Below are positions 11,055 through 24,638 of a stretch of DNA of 64,000 bases, piece by piece. The translations under genes were made by a program, and so were the position numbers. Each line of letters starts with the position of its first letter. The first letter of the stretch is position 1. The stretch covers positions 62,001 through 126,000 of the forward strand of contig QYAI01000053.1 in the NCBI GenBank assembly GCA_003988855.1, read 5' to 3'. A model generated the notes under the pieces. It ran no database searches. It was not told where the DNA came from and saw nothing but the letters and a program-made list of their open reading frames with translations. The stretch is from Arachnopeziza araneosa (Eukaryota > Ascomycota > Leotiomycetes > Helotiales > Arachnopezizaceae).

Positions 11055-12595
11055 CTTGAAGACAAACAATGTCAATTGAGTAATCTGTGAAATAATGATG
11101 AAATTATGGGAAGAGGATGCAGTGGTCTTTATGAGTATAGGAGCCTGATGTTGAGAGGAAATCCGGTTGGGGCGCAGCAAATATTTAGTCTGCCTGACAG
11201 CGCCAATAAGTATTACTGTAGTGGTTGGGGCACGGACAACTAACCACTTCTGCGCCAATGCCACGCTCTCGTATTGAGATGCCTATCTGTCTCTGCACGG
11301 CGGAGATGAGTTCTCGAGGAACGACCTCCGAAAGTTTTCACATTTGAGCTTCCCTACTACAGTAACAGCACTCTACAATTCCATATGAAAAAAGCATCGC
11401 AATCTTAGAAATTGTTGGCTGTTCCACCAACATTAGTTCTCAACTTCCCCTCATATTTTCAGCGCGTTGCAGGATCTTCTCATCCTCAGCAGGATCAACG
11501 CATTAGAAGACTTGACTTATATTCTCTACGTCGTTCTGCTCTCCGACCCATAGCAAGTTCATTGAATCCACGAAAGGGAATACTGATGATTTCGGACCCG
11601 AATACTCTGCGCTGAGAGCAACTGCCATGAATATCAGTAGAAGCAAGAACCCCGAAACTCCAACAAGTATCAGAATAGTCCAACTTCGTCCGGGAGCACT
11701 ACTGCAAAGCCTTCAAGCGTTTCAACTTCGGATACTAATCTCAGGTATACTGGAAATATAAATATTGTAGCTTTGATGGTTTCGTTTGTAGCTCTTGGTG
11801 TGGTAATATAGGTGGTTTGAAAATTTCAATAAAGGAATCGGGAGGAGCATTAAGAGGCGATCTTCTGAAGAGTTTTCTTTCTCAGGTTCTCACGCTGTTA
11901 TTTTTGGCTTTCCGCATTTCTTCAGATAATTGGATTTTATTGTACTTCAACATAATTCAAAAAGGACTAATAACATTTGACATCCTGTATTGATAAACTT
12001 ATCAAAACATATTTGGTGCTTGCTAATGGGGTAGAATATACTCGGAGAAGTCAATTGCCAAGAAAAAAAAATCGCTATTGAAAATGAGAATAAAGAGCAA
12101 TCGAGATGTAGAAGGCCCAAGTCACTTGGACATTGACTTGTTGTGAGTGTTGTTGAACCTCTTCGAACTCAAAACCGGAATTGAAAGACTGGGTTCAGGT
12201 CACGTGAGAGTTGTGGGCTGGTTTTTCGTTTAGCGCATTCTTGGGCTTCGACCCAAAAGTTTTCAAAGTCTGCCCAAAACTTGTTGTCCAAAAAGTCTTT
12301 CGTCATTGGACACGAGAATAACAACTATTCACCACCACTGCCAAAATATTAAAATTACGGTCGGTTTTTGGCCCAGCATTCGTTTTCAGGGTGGTCCAAC
12401 GTCATCAGCGCCCAACCCGCTAATCGAAACACCCCACTACAAAGATTGGGATTTTCTTACCCCCGCCACGATAGGCAGCCTTCTCTAAAATCAACCCCAA
12501 CCAGCGTATCGATTCGGATTTCCATTCGAATTTGTGTGTATAATCTCCACTCTTTGATACTCTCTCGAAGCCGAATAAAATATCGACTAGACACC
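11055..12595. other. intergenic between unknown TM gene and ARB1
   Basis: A region shared by the divergent unknown membrane gene (minus) and ARB1 (plus). No open frame of interest. The sequence directly before ARB1 is CT-rich. Confidence 0.6.
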
Positions 12596-14789
12596 ATGGT
12601 TTCAGCATCAAAGGCGGCTCGTGATGCCAAGCGGGCGGCAGAGGGCAAAGCACCAAAGAAAACTGTTGCTTCACGCTCGAAAGCCAATTCCAAGACTGCT
12701 TCTGGAGCCTCAAGCGTGGCTGGCGATGAAACTCCTCCTCTTATTGATGGTAAACTCCGTAAAATATCAACCTGCGGTTAATGCTTACTGTTTTAAGGCG
12801 ACGGAAATCCTCTTCCTGACGATGATCAGCCAGCTACCTCGGGAAAGAAACTCGATGAAGTCAAGAGGTTGGCCGAACAAATGGACAAGCATGGTCTATC
12901 TGATCGAGTTACAACTGGTGTGCTGAGCTCTCTTAAGCAAAGTCGAGATGTCAAGATCACCTCTGTTTCCTTGGTTTTCCATGGTCGAGTCCTTATTACA
13001 GATACCACCATGGAACTTACATACGGACGTAGATATGGTCTGCTAGGAGAAAACGGATGCGGGAAATCGACGTTGCTCAAAGCTATCGATAAGCGCGAAT
13101 ACCCCATCCCAGAACATGTGGATATCTATCTGCTGAATGAAGGTGCTCCCCCAAGTGATCTTGGCGCTTTGGAGTGGGTTGTGAAAGAAGCAGAGAATGA
13201 AATGGAGAGACTCGATAAACTGGCGGAACAAATCTTGGAAGATGAGGGCCCAGAGTCTCCTCTTCTCATGGATCTTTATGAGGTGCGTCTTATTATCTGT
13301 ATTACTTACCTTGATTTGACGTGTAATAGCGTATGGAAACTATGGATCCCTCCACATTTTCAACTCGCGCATCCCTCATTCTCACCGGTCTTGGGTTCAA
13401 CAAGAAGACTATTCAAAAGAAGACAAAAGATATGTCTGGTGGTTGGCGTATGCGTGTGGCTTTAGCTAAGGCTCTCTTCGTCAAGCCTTCTCTTCTCCTG
13501 CTCGACGACCCTACTGCACATTTAGATTTGGAGGCTTGCGTGTGGTTGGAAGAATATCTCAAGAAATGGGACAGAACTCTTGTTCTTGTCTCTCACTCTA
13601 TGGATTTCCTCAATGGTGTCTGCACCAATATGATCGATATGCGCCAGAAACAATTAATCTACTATGGTGGAAACTATGACTCTTATTCCAAGACTCGTTC
13701 AGAACAAGAGGTCAACCAAATGAAGGCTTACCAGAAGCAACAAGACGAAATTGTTCACATCAAGAAGTTTATTGCTTCTGCAGGTACATATGCCAATTTG
13801 GTTAGACAAGCCAAATCGCGCCAAAAGATTCTGGACAAGATGGAAGCAGATGGATTTATCCAGCCAGTGGATGTCGATCGTGTCTTTACTTTCCGATTCG
13901 CAGATGTCGAGAAACTTCCACCTCCAGTTCTATCATTTGACGATGTTACCTTTTCCTACTCTGGTGACACTAAGGATGAACTCTACAGGCACCTGGATCT
14001 CGGTGTGGATATGGACTCCCGTACTGCTCTGGTCGGTCCTAATGGTGTTGGAAAATCAACTCTACTTCGTTTGATGACCGGAAAGCTGTCGCCTACCGGT
14101 GGTGTTGTCTCTCGCCACACTCATTTGAAGATGGGTGTTTACTCGCAACATTCTGCTGAACAGCTGGACCTCACCAAATCTGCTCTCGATTTTGTCCGAG
14201 ACAAATACTCTGATAAATCTCAGGATTATCAATACTGGAGACAGCAGCTTGGAAAATATGGTCTTAGTGGTGATTCCCAGACTGCTTTGATGGGTACTCT
14301 ATCCGAAGGTCAAAAGTCTAGAATTGTTTTCGCTCTGTTGGCCATCGATGGGCCCAATATGCTGTTGTTGGACGAACCTACCAATGGATTGGATATTCCA
14401 ACCATTGACTCGCTCGCTGACGCAATCAATGCCTTCACGGGTGGTGTCGGTAAGTCGGACGTTTCCATCTCTCATCGTTTGCTCTTCTTTTGTGCGAGTC
14501 AAGTGCTGGGAAATATCTTATGAACGTGGCTGCTCAAATTCAATCATCTCTCCCCAAAGTAACAAAATCACAATCTAATCTGCTTATAGTGGTGGTTAGT
14601 CACGATTTCAGGCTGTTGGACAAGATTGCGAAAGATATCATGGTTTGTGAGAATCGAACAATTACGAGATGGGGCGGCTCTATTGGTAGGACTCAAATTT
14701 TGCAAATTCCCATCCTTTGGCGCTAACCACTTTTAGGCGAGTACAAGAACCATTTGAGGAAGAAAATGATTGCTGCTGGAAATGTTTAA
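12596..14789 (+). CDS. ARB1: ABC-F ATPase Arb1 (ABCF2 type), ribosome biogenesis
   Basis: A soluble twin-ABC ATPase without membrane domains. Yeast Arb1 shuttles and is needed for 40S and 60S biogenesis. Exons 12596-12749, 12798-13282, 13330-14449, 14590-14685 and 14737-14789 give 635 aa (yeast 610). A basic Ala/Lys-rich N-terminus precedes domain 1, with Walker A GENGCGKST near 135, signature MSGGWRMR near 248 and Walker B LLLLDDPTAHLD near 270. The charged linker helices characteristic of ABC-F follow. Domain 2 has Walker A GPNGVGKST near 449, the divergent signature LSEGQKSR near 537, LLLLDEPTNGLD and the switch VVVSHD. The LSEGQ signature and the ending DGSI/GSIGEYKNHLRKK-like tail match Arb1 rather than Gcn20 or New1. 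The 140-nt intron before VVVSHD is the longest. Confidence 0.95.
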
Positions 14790-16286
14790 GTTTTCCAACT
14801 TTAGTGCCAGACTTGAAAGTCGGTTATGGATGCAGACAATGGCAGCTGGAGTAATCTAGATTTCGGTTCTGGATAGGACACCGGAGAACACAAAAGTTGG
14901 AGCATTATAGTGGCGACGTGTGGGTATTGCAAAACCATACATACCTTGCTTATATCTACTTGAATTACGTGGATGTTAGCAGCATCTGCATTTGGCAGAG
15001 CAGCTGTATACATGATCGAAACGCCAGTGCTGGGATAGATTGCGTGTGCTTTAGAGGCGTTACCTTTCTGGAATCCAATGTCGATAGAATCTTTGGGACT
15101 CTCGTGACGTGCAAGCGTGTTCAAAATTGATTTACTGAGTAGCGTTGCTCGAACAGATGGTCGGCTTCTTGGACGTGGGGCTACAATGGAATGCCCTTGA
15201 AGTTCCGGGACTATTAGTGTCTGCAGAGATGTGGCTCAGGTGATGATGGCTGGCGCGTGGCGAGGTCGAGATCCGACATCTCGTCTAGCATCTCGAAGAG
15301 ATTACCAAAGACCTGCACCGGATAAGCGGAGCTCAAGCCTTCTTCCGGATATATCTAGCTGCACAATAGTCTCAACACGCTTGACAAGTGATAAGAAGTT
15401 TGGGGAGGGCTTTCCAGCAGAATTTACGCGCGAAACGAGGAGCCTAAAGGGAGGACTCCTTTTCCAACCATCGTAAATCCTGTCGTTCAGACAGCCCCTG
15501 CAAAGGTGGTGAGGCGCGGTCCGCTTTAGGAATAGCCCTCAAACCCGCATCTCCAAACTTCTGGGTTCCATCACCCAAGGAACCAAAAAGCCCTGCGTGG
15601 CCATCCTTCAGAGGAGAGAGCCTGTAGGACACCACCCGCGAGGGAATCCACGGATAGACAACCCTCCTTCGATCATAGCAACCTGTTTTGCGCAGGATAT
15701 CTTGATGAACCACCCTCCCGTGGAACGATATGCAGGGGTTGCGCTCGACCAGTTAGGAATCGTCACTCCTCCGTAATAATGAAATGCTCTCAAACTCTGG
15801 ATTGAGATGGGAAGAGAAACCGTTCGCGTCAAAATGCCTGCCTCGCAGCACCGTAAGCTAAAAAGACCTGCCACCTCATCTAGAGCCCTCCTGTCGTGAA
15901 TGTCCCTGGTGATGACTCTGTGATCACATTCCCATCGTGTCAACATCGTCGTTCCTAAACTCCAAGCCAGCCGTGATACTTTTAGTACGCCATTTGAACA
16001 CCGTCTCCGATTCCGAGCGGCTGATCCAGGGAAGAAGTCGAGCAAGAACTTTATCTCCAATCAGCAAGCCATCTCCTACCATCATCAACCAACACCTCCA
16101 ACGCCCCCCAGACAATCCTTCCATCTCATCAACCCATTTCGCATCTGCTCGATGGTTATAACACCGCACTCGTAGTGCCGCCACATTTGCTTTTCTGCCT
16201 GTCAACACTAGCCGCGGTGTGACTTCTATGGAGCGGTAGTTCAGGGGATTATTGTCGCCTTGTGTAAAGGCGTAAGTGAGGACTCG
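14790..16286. other. intergenic between ARB1 and INO80
   Basis: About 1.5 kb with no recognisable gene. Frames of 75-150 codons on both strands translate to biased sequence without motifs. The last 400 bp before INO80 may contain 5' UTR or an upstream INO80 exon, since stretches such as QQAISYHHQPTPPTPP are readable, but no supported splice joins them. Confidence 0.5.
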
Positions 16287-19200
16287 ATGTATCACTCTAC
16301 CGTGATGCAGCGGACGAAGGAGGAAGAGGAGGAAGGTGCACGACGAGAAAGGCTGAACGGAGCGAGTACCTCAAACACAACCCTTTACGACACTCGCTCT
16401 CCGACGCAAACAGATTTTCGTTCTCCACCCACCAATGGAAACCATCCGCGACCTCAATTCCACAGTCCATATCATCAACAGACTCCTGCTCCCCTGCAGA
16501 TGCCATCAGCATCTCACATTTCCGGCCCTCCTGCTTCGCCGAGGACTTTGACCACTCCCTCAGCGTATCAAAGCGAATACCAATCCGCGCCTCGAGAGAA
16601 ACCAACAAGTAATTATTACGATCCAACGACCGATTCAAGTGAGAGGCGGCCGTCAGAGACCCAAGCGTGGAATGAAGGGCAAGGCCAAAATCCACAGGTA
16701 CGACGGACCAAGGCTATCTCAGAGCCATTTGCCATTGAACCAAAGCTAACGTCATTTTTCCAGGCTCGAGAACCTTACCACTATCCATCTAATTCCGTCG
16801 AACCTAAACCTTTTTATAACGGCGCATATACCTCCCCCGTCGCCCCCAACTTTCCTCCACAATCGCCCGTCTCTCACGCGCATCCTCAAACTGGTCGCAT
16901 ACCTTCCATATCACACTCGCCCAGAATGGCGACAGCAGCCTCACCAAATATGCCGTTAAATGGTACCGCGATGGGTGGACCAGTTTTGATGCAAGAACCA
17001 GCTGCACCAGCGATGGTATCAGCCCATCTGCCCTTGGGTTGGAATTTATTGCTAACGACTTATAGACTCCGAGCAGACCAGCGGATCCCATGGCTTTCTC
17101 AAGCATCCTCTCAAACGCAGATCCGATCACGAAACCAACGCCTCCTCCTTCTACTACCAAACCCCGAAAGCCATCTAAGCAACATTTCCAAACCCCGATC
17201 GCTGCCGACCCGATGTCCAGAGACAGCTCCAGGCAATCTTCTCTTGCGCCTGTGGCTACACCTACAGCCTCTCGAGTACCCGCGAAACGGAAATATAACG
17301 GCGAGATGAAGAAGGCTTCTCCAAAAGCTGCCAAGCCCAAGGTGTTGTCAAAGGAAGAGCAGAAGGTTATTGATACCGAGATGGAAAAGATCGACAAATA
17401 TGCCAGTGACCTTGAACCTGATCAGCCAGATTTTGCTGATACAAAATTGGAGTTCAAGATCAAGAGTCTAAAGCGCAAGTATACAATCAGCAATACTGAG
17501 GAGAAGAAGTCGAAACAACGCCGCACTGAGTTCACGTCCAGATTTGGCGCGCAGCTTGCTGCACATGCCCAATATGGAGAGCAACGATATCGAGATATCC
17601 ATCATATGGATGCAGTGACTGCCGTTCAAGAAAAGGAGGTCCAAGCCGAGAAGGAACGTAAGAAGGACATGCAGAGAAAACGTCGTCGGGAGAAGACTGT
17701 TGCTACCAACATGGAACAGAAGGAGCTCGCGCTTCAAAAGGCTCAGGCTGCCAAGGATGAAGAAGAAAGAGCGAAATTCATCCGGGAAGCTCAGAGAGCA
17801 GAGAAGAAGGCCCAGCAAACCAAGATTATCTTGGCTAGAGGAGACAAGGGTCCAGATATCAGAGCAATGTCCCCCTTGGAGCCAAATTTCTCTGGTGGCA
17901 TGATGTCAACATTTACAGCCAATGAATCAGATACACCCAAGACGAAATCAAAACGAGGAGGTCCCAGACCTCGGAAGTCGAAGGAGCAAAAGCAAGCTGA
18001 GAAAGACTCAGCCGAGGCTGCACAGGCTGCTATCGATGCTGGAGAAGAGCTACCGCAACTCGCTTCGTCTAGAGAAGAACCGAAGATTCGACTAAAGTTG
18101 AATTCAAGGGAGTCGAGAGAAAGCAAAGAAGAGTCGCCGGCTAGTTTTGAGCCATTTGTTTCCAAGGGTTACAATCAAATTTATGATCAAATCTGGAGAG
18201 ATTTGGCTCGAAAGGATGTCAATAAAGTTTTCAAGTTGGCAGGAGAGTCGGGCTCAATCCGAGCCTCGAATCTCAAGAAGACTGCTATTCTGGCCTCGAA
18301 AGAAGCCAAGAGATGGCAGCTCAAGACCAACAAGGGAACCAAGGACCTTCAAGCACGAGCGAAACGTGTGATGCGAGAGATGATGTCCTTCTGGAAGCGA
18401 AACGAGCGCGAAGAACGTGATCTCCGACGTGCAGCAGAGAGGCAAGAAATAGAGAATGCAAAGAAGGCAGAAGCGGACCGTGAAGCCAATAGGCAGAAGA
18501 GGAAACTCAACTTCTTGATCTCCCAGACCGAACTGTACTCGCATTTCATTGGCAAGAAAATAAAGACTGATGAGGTCGAGCGGTCCACTGATCATCCCGA
18601 TGTTGCTGTTCCGGATAAGAATCAACAAACAACTGCGATTGACGTCCCTGACCAACAGGGTGGAGCTCCGGCCAAAGTCACAAATTTTGAGGACCTAGAT
18701 TTTGATGCCGACGACGATTCTGCTTTGAAGGCTGCTGCTATGGCTAATGCCCAAAATGCTATCCAGGAGGCTCAAAATAAAGCGAGGGCATTCAACAAAC
18801 AAGATGATGGCCCAGCAATGGATGAAGAGGGTGAGATGAATTTCCAAAATCCAGCTGGGATGGGTGATGTCGACATTGAGCAGCCAAAGATGCTTCAAGC
18901 ACAGCTCAAAGAATACCAATTGAAAGGTCTTAATTGGCTTGTCAACCTCTACGAACAAGGTATCAATGGTATCTTGGCAGATGAGATGGGTCTCGGCAAG
19001 ACTGTTCAATCAATCTCAGTCATGGCCTACTTGGCTGAAAAACATGGTATCTGGGGACCTTTCTTGGTTGTAGCGCCTGCTTCCACCCTTCACAATTGGC
19101 AACAAGAAATCACAAAATTTGTTCCAACCTTGAAAGTCCTTCCTTATTGGGGTACGGCAGCTGATCGAAAGGTACTTCGAAAATTCTGGGACCGAAAACA

Positions 19201-21564
19201 CGTCACCTACAAGCAAGACGCCTCCTTCCATGTTTTAGTTACATCATATCAGTTGGTGGTATCCGATGTTGCTTACTTCCAGAAGATGAGATGGCAATAT
19301 ATGATCTTGGATGAAGCCCAAGCTATTAAGAGTTCTCAGAGCTCTCGATGGAAGAGTTTACTTGGTTTCCACTGCCGAAATCGCCTTCTCCTTACCGGTA
19401 CCCCTATCCAAAATAACATGCAGGAACTGTGGGCCCTATTGCATTTCATCATGCCTAGTTTGTTTGACTCTCATGACGAGTTCAGCGAATGGTTCTCTAA
19501 GGATATTGAAAGTCATGCTCAGAGTAATACAAAACTCAACGAGGATCAACTCAAGCGTCTGCATATGATTTTGAAGCCCTTCATGCTTCGTCGTGTCAAG
19601 AAGCACGTTCAAAAGGAACTTGGGGATAAGATTGAGCTTGATATATTCTGTGATCTTACCTACCGTCAACGAGCCTACTACAGCAATCTTCGAAACCAAA
19701 TCAGTATCATGGACCTCATTGAGAAGGCGACTATTGGCGATGATAACGATACTGGTACTCTGATGAACTTGGTCATGCAATTCCGAAAGGTTTGCAACCA
19801 TCCTGATCTGTTCGAGCGTGCAGAAACAACATCACCGTTTTCATTTGGCTATTTCGCCGAGACTGCTTCATTCATGCGAGAGGGTTCAAATGTTACTGTC
19901 GCTTATTCCACTCGAAACTTTGTTGAATACAAGCTACCGAGGCTAATCTGGCGTCAAGGTGGCCGTCTCAATGCAGCTGGCAGTGATAATGAGAAAGCTG
20001 GATTCAAGAACAAATACTTGAATGAGCTATTCAATGTCTGGAAGCCTGAGAACATTCGCGAAGGCGTCACGAACAACAAAACATTTTCATGGCTCCGATT
20101 TGCTGATACCTCGGTCGAGGAAGCATCGAAAGCATCTCGTAAAGATGTTTTTGCTAGAGCTGTTGATCTTGCCCAAAAGCCTAGTCGTCTAGGCGTTCTG
20201 GATGTCGTCTATGATGAAGAGTCTGAAAAGAACTACACTCCGGCCCATGCTCTATTGAATATTGTTGACCGGAAGGACCGTAAGCCCCTAGCCGAGGTTA
20301 CAAATGAAGGTTATCTCAATGATCTTCTGAATGTCTCTAAAAATGTCTGGGCAGCCTCTGGGATCAGCCGACTTGAGCAATGTGGACGACCAGGCGCTTC
20401 AGCTCCACCAATTGAAGTTGTTTGTTCGAGTAGTGGCACTCGCATTGAAAAGGAGAACATCATGTTCAACATGCCCATACGACGGGCTCTCTATGGTCCA
20501 TCTCCTGTGGAAGAGAAAGCCTTGGTTACTTCCAAGATTCGTCCTTCATTCTACCCGCCAACCAAGTTGCTCCCTGCGCCTACCTCTGAGAAGCAACGTT
20601 TCACCAATATCCAAGTTCCTTCAATGCGCCGCTTTGTTACAGACTCTGGCAAACTTGCCAAGCTGGATGATCTTCTGTTCAAGCTCAAGGAAGGCGGTCA
20701 TCGCGTTCTGCTCTATTTCCAAATGACTCGCATGATCGATCTCATGGAAGAATACCTGACATATCGCAACTACAAATACCTACGTCTTGATGGTTCTACT
20801 AAACTCGAGGACCGTCGTGACACCGTGCATGACTTCCAAACTCGACCGGAAATTTTCATTTTCCTCCTCTCAACTCGTGCAGGTGGTCTTGGTATCAATC
20901 TTACAACGGCTGATACGGTCATCTTTTACGACTCAGATTGGAATCCCACAATCGACTCACAAGCCATGGATCGCGCTCATCGTCTCGGTCAGACACGCCA
21001 AGTTACAGTCTACCGTATGATCACACGTGGTACCATTGAAGAACGTATCCGAAAACGTGCTCTCCAGAAGGAAGAGGTACAAAAGGTTGTGATGACTGGC
21101 GGCTCTGGTGGTGGTGTGGATTTCAATACACGCTCTAAAGAGAATCGTACAAAGGATATTGCAATGTGGCTCGTGGATGATGACGAAGCTGCGGAGATTG
21201 AGAGAAAGGAGCAGGAACTGGCGGAGAAAGAGGCCAAGGAACCTGAAGGCGTGAAAAAGAGAGGCAAGGGGAAGAAGGGGAAGAAAGGAGGTGAAACTGG
21301 AGGTGGTAGCTTAGAGGATTTGTATCATGAGGGTATGTTTCCTGCACCTTCGATATCTGAATCCAACTGACTTGTTTTGCAGGCGAAGGTCATTTTGACG
21401 ATGGCTCTAACCGGCCCTCTGGTGCGGCTACCCCTATCCCTGGTACGACTGAGGGTGGCAAAGTCAAGAAACCTCGTAAATCTGGTGGAGCGGCTGGGAA
21501 GAAAGCCAAAACGGCGAAACAGAGACTCGCAATGGCGGATGGTGATGTCGATATGGGCATGTGA
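16287..21564 (+). CDS. INO80: INO80 chromatin-remodelling ATPase
   Basis: The motor subunit of the INO80 complex, which slides nucleosomes and acts in transcription, replication and DNA repair. Exons 16287-16697, 16764-17015, 17066-21332 and 21383-21564 give about 1703 aa. The ATG at 16287 is chosen because the frame further upstream has no ATG. Seen: a disordered Pro/Ser/Gln-rich N-terminus (residues 1-300), a charged coiled region, the DBINO domain from about residue 583 (FEPFVSKGYNQIYDQIWRDL), a Snf2 N-lobe from about 834 with ADEMGLGKT near 858 and the box II motif ILDEAQ near 969, then the family's long insertion (about 1110-1400) and the C-lobe from about 1413 with LDGSTKLEDRR, STRAGGLGINLT and DRAHRLGQTRQV. 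The DEAQ box and long insertion place it in INO80 rather than SWR1. The Lys/Gly-rich tail ends DVDMGM. The first intron (66 nt) is in frame and stop-free. Confidence 0.97.
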
Positions 21565-24500
21565 AACGACTGTTACACGCCTGATAGCAAACGAAAGAAG
21601 TAAAAGTAATTGAAGAAAGGAAAAGTTCATCTGCAGGTAATTATAGACAGACAAGACAGAGGTCAGTCAATGTATTATAAGGTACGATTGAAATGGGTGG
21701 GATTGATATTGAACGCATGGAGGATAGGATAGCGGAGGTTTGATTGATCAAATCATTATTTAAACCTGCTATGATGGGGAGGAGAGGCTTGGAATGCAAC
21801 TTGAATGCCTGTGTTATTATAGAAAGAGAGAAATTCTGAGTTCGTTGTTTTCGGAAATTCGCATTGGCGTTGTGGTTGTGGTGGTATGGGAGGAGGTGGG
21901 AAGGGAGAGCAGATTAGGAGATGGAGACGGATAGGAAAATGGATATCTATGAATGGCCATCTGCATCTGTACATCTATATATCCACCAGCAAGATGGGTG
22001 TTGTCGTCTGAATTCCTTACCCACAGTCTTGTGTTGGCCGTTGCTGGTGAACCGACCGTTCATCAAGGTAATGTGACCAGAAAGCCATCACACGATATTA
22101 CGCGACCTAAAGTCAAGAATAATGGAAACCTTAATCTATCTTGATAATCCCGGACGTTTTACCAGCTATCAAGAGATTCCTTTACACTCTGGATAGCAAG
22201 ATTTTTTATCCTAATGATTGCGCTTTTTAATATTTGTCAATAAAGATTGTCGTCATCCATTCTGAAGACCGATATTCTGATATCAAATTCTAGTGAAAGA
22301 CGCGAGCTTGGGAAAAGAATGTTGTGGAGAGGGAGAGGACACTGAATAGCTACTCAATGTAGAAGAAGGATTCATCGTTTACAAATGGTAAATATCTGAT
22401 GCTTACGGTTTCGCATCCTTCACGCCATGAGTGTACGAGACGGCTGTGCTACCGGGAAGAGAGGCCATCGCCCCAGCTCCTGGCATCACGGTGGTCTAGC
22501 CTTGCCCTACCAGCCCTGGAACCCAACGGAGGAAAGTCAGAACGGTGATGTGATATAACGTGCCAGCATGAGCCAGCCACTATGGACATATACACTTGCC
22601 ACGCTATTTAGACCTCCTTTTCCTTTCTCCTTCCCGCAAAACTCCTTCGAAAGCGTTTGACGACGTCGTCTTGCTCATGCGATGATTCCTGTCTAGTTTC
22701 TCGAGTTGGCGGGATGAGTCTTTTTCCAAAGGATAGGGCTTGACTCTGGGGGTGTTCAGCTTTAGTAGCGCGAAGGTGTGTTGATTCCTGGTGCGGATAT
22801 ATCTAGGGACGTTATTTGGTGAATACTTTGAGTCTTTACATGCTCCTAAGAACCACACTTTTCGCAGATCCTCACTCAGCCTTTGGCTCTCGGAAATATT
22901 CTGGATGGCAATATAGCCTCTTCCTCTGCGAGAAGTCTACTTCCATCTGCTCTCTAGTTGTACTTATCACCGATCAGCAAACGACACTACTTGATGTAGA
23001 AGTGAAAGCAAAGCAAGTCAAAAGCGGATTCTCGCTCTCGATCTATCTCAATCTCATCCCCTCTGAGCATTTAACTTTCCAAAGGCGCTCGCGGGAACAG
23101 TGATCACCGGATCCGAGTGAGAAGAGCAACGGCCAAGCCGGAGAGCTGCAGCCTCGTATGGAATATCGTCGTGGAATCAGTCCACCGGTGGGATGATGCA
23201 GAGCGGGTGGCAGAGGTCCTCTTGGCAGAGAAATCTGGAGCACGCTTCAAGCATCACTCGGTGATTGATTCGCGCATCCAAGATTTCGGTACGTGCAAGA
23301 TGTTTTCAGCTGCTTCTTTTTTTTATTAGGCACGATCAAGGCAGGTCATAGAAGGGCTCGGAGGGACTCAGATCAACGACTTCTCGCCGGCTCGTGTGCT
23401 CGTGGCATCTCCCCGTGCGGGTCCCTATGAGACGGCGGTTGAGAAGAGGATTCGGACTCAAACATCTAGATGTGAGATCTCGATACTGTATACACGGTAG
23501 CGCGGAAGAGGCAATACTCGTCAATTGTCCAATCTAGTCTAACGTGACAATTTCTGGCTCATGGGTGGTGTTGCGGTGCGGTGCGGATTCCCCAGAACCA
23601 TCCGGTCGTTGGAACCCGCAGCCAGAACCCGGCTTCATCCATCCACCCGTCTGCCTGATCTCGATCCCATCGAGCAAGACCTGCGTGTGGAGTTGCAGAG
23701 AAGCATTTTGGGGGGTTCCTTTTACTCCCTAGTCGTCCGTTCCCAAAACAAAATTGGGGGGGAAGGGGGGGATCATACAGCAGGAATCTGTCTCTCCGCC
23801 GTTCACACTTCTTGGTGCAGACGACTCCTCCCCGTCATGAAAACGCTCGTGTTATCATGACCAGGATGCGAAGCCGAGATGAGCAATTGCTCACGTCACA
23901 GAACAGGAATCAGGAGTGCCGAAGAACCTCTTGAGAGAGAGAGACAACTTTTACTTTGTTTTTATTCTTTAGAGAGATGGCGCCAGAGCCAGAGGTTTTT
24001 TGGGGGGGGGGATGACGAGTGAGAGTTCGGTGGCCCGAGCAGTTGCATCAACCCACAGGAGCACGACGGTGTGAGTCCTCGATCGTGGGTGCTTGATCAT
24101 GGAATGGCTAAGTGGTGATGGGTTCTGTATGGCTACAAATCTTGATTGTATACAAGAGGAGGAGGAGGAGGAGGAGGAGGAGGAGGAGGAGGAGAAGGAG
24201 GAGAAAGAGAGGAGAGGAGGAGAGGGAAGAGAGAAAGGGAGGAGGATCATCTTTTGACATCTCGAGATGGGCAGCTAGAGAGCTTTGGGAGTGCGGATAC
24301 TCTACAGGACGAGGTTCACCAGAAGATATGTGCTGAGATACTCACTCTTTCCTTTCGCGGCGGAAGGTGGATGAGCATCATCGTATCTCCAGGAAAGAAC
24401 CCCACACTCTCATTCTGATGCATAGTTAACCAAAAAAAGTCACAGAAAAAGACAAAGTTTTGATGCAAGAAATTGTTTGATTTTCCAAGGTATATAAAGG

Positions 24501-24638
24501 CGCATCGAGATAACCCAAGCAATGCTACCATCCCTTTTAACACCATGCGTATCCCCGCGTGACGCAAACGCACAAGCGATCATCTATATATCTATCAACC
24601 ATCATACAACCCCTACCCCACCATTACATCTTCTAGAT
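21565..24638. other. 3-kb intergenic region, no gene
   Basis: Lies between the 3' ends of INO80 (plus) and the ammonium transporter (minus), yet is unusually long for a convergent pair. Frames are short and biased. It contains a G10 run at 24002-24011 and the AGG microsatellite described separately. No RNA gene seen. Confidence 0.6.
24155..24240 (+). repeat. AGG/GGA trinucleotide microsatellite
   Basis: About 13 near-perfect AGG units (24156-24194) decay into a purine-only GA-rich tract to about 24240. Long polypurine strand asymmetry. The Arg, Gly or Glu runs in translation are an artefact. Confidence 0.95.

Noticed and set aside
16804..17397. 197-codon minus-strand frame inside INO80
   Set aside because: An antisense shadow of the Pro/Ser-rich INO80 exons with no independent motif.
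24112..24418. Arg-, Gly- and Ser-homopolymer frames
   Set aside because: Translations of the AGG microsatellite in different frames.
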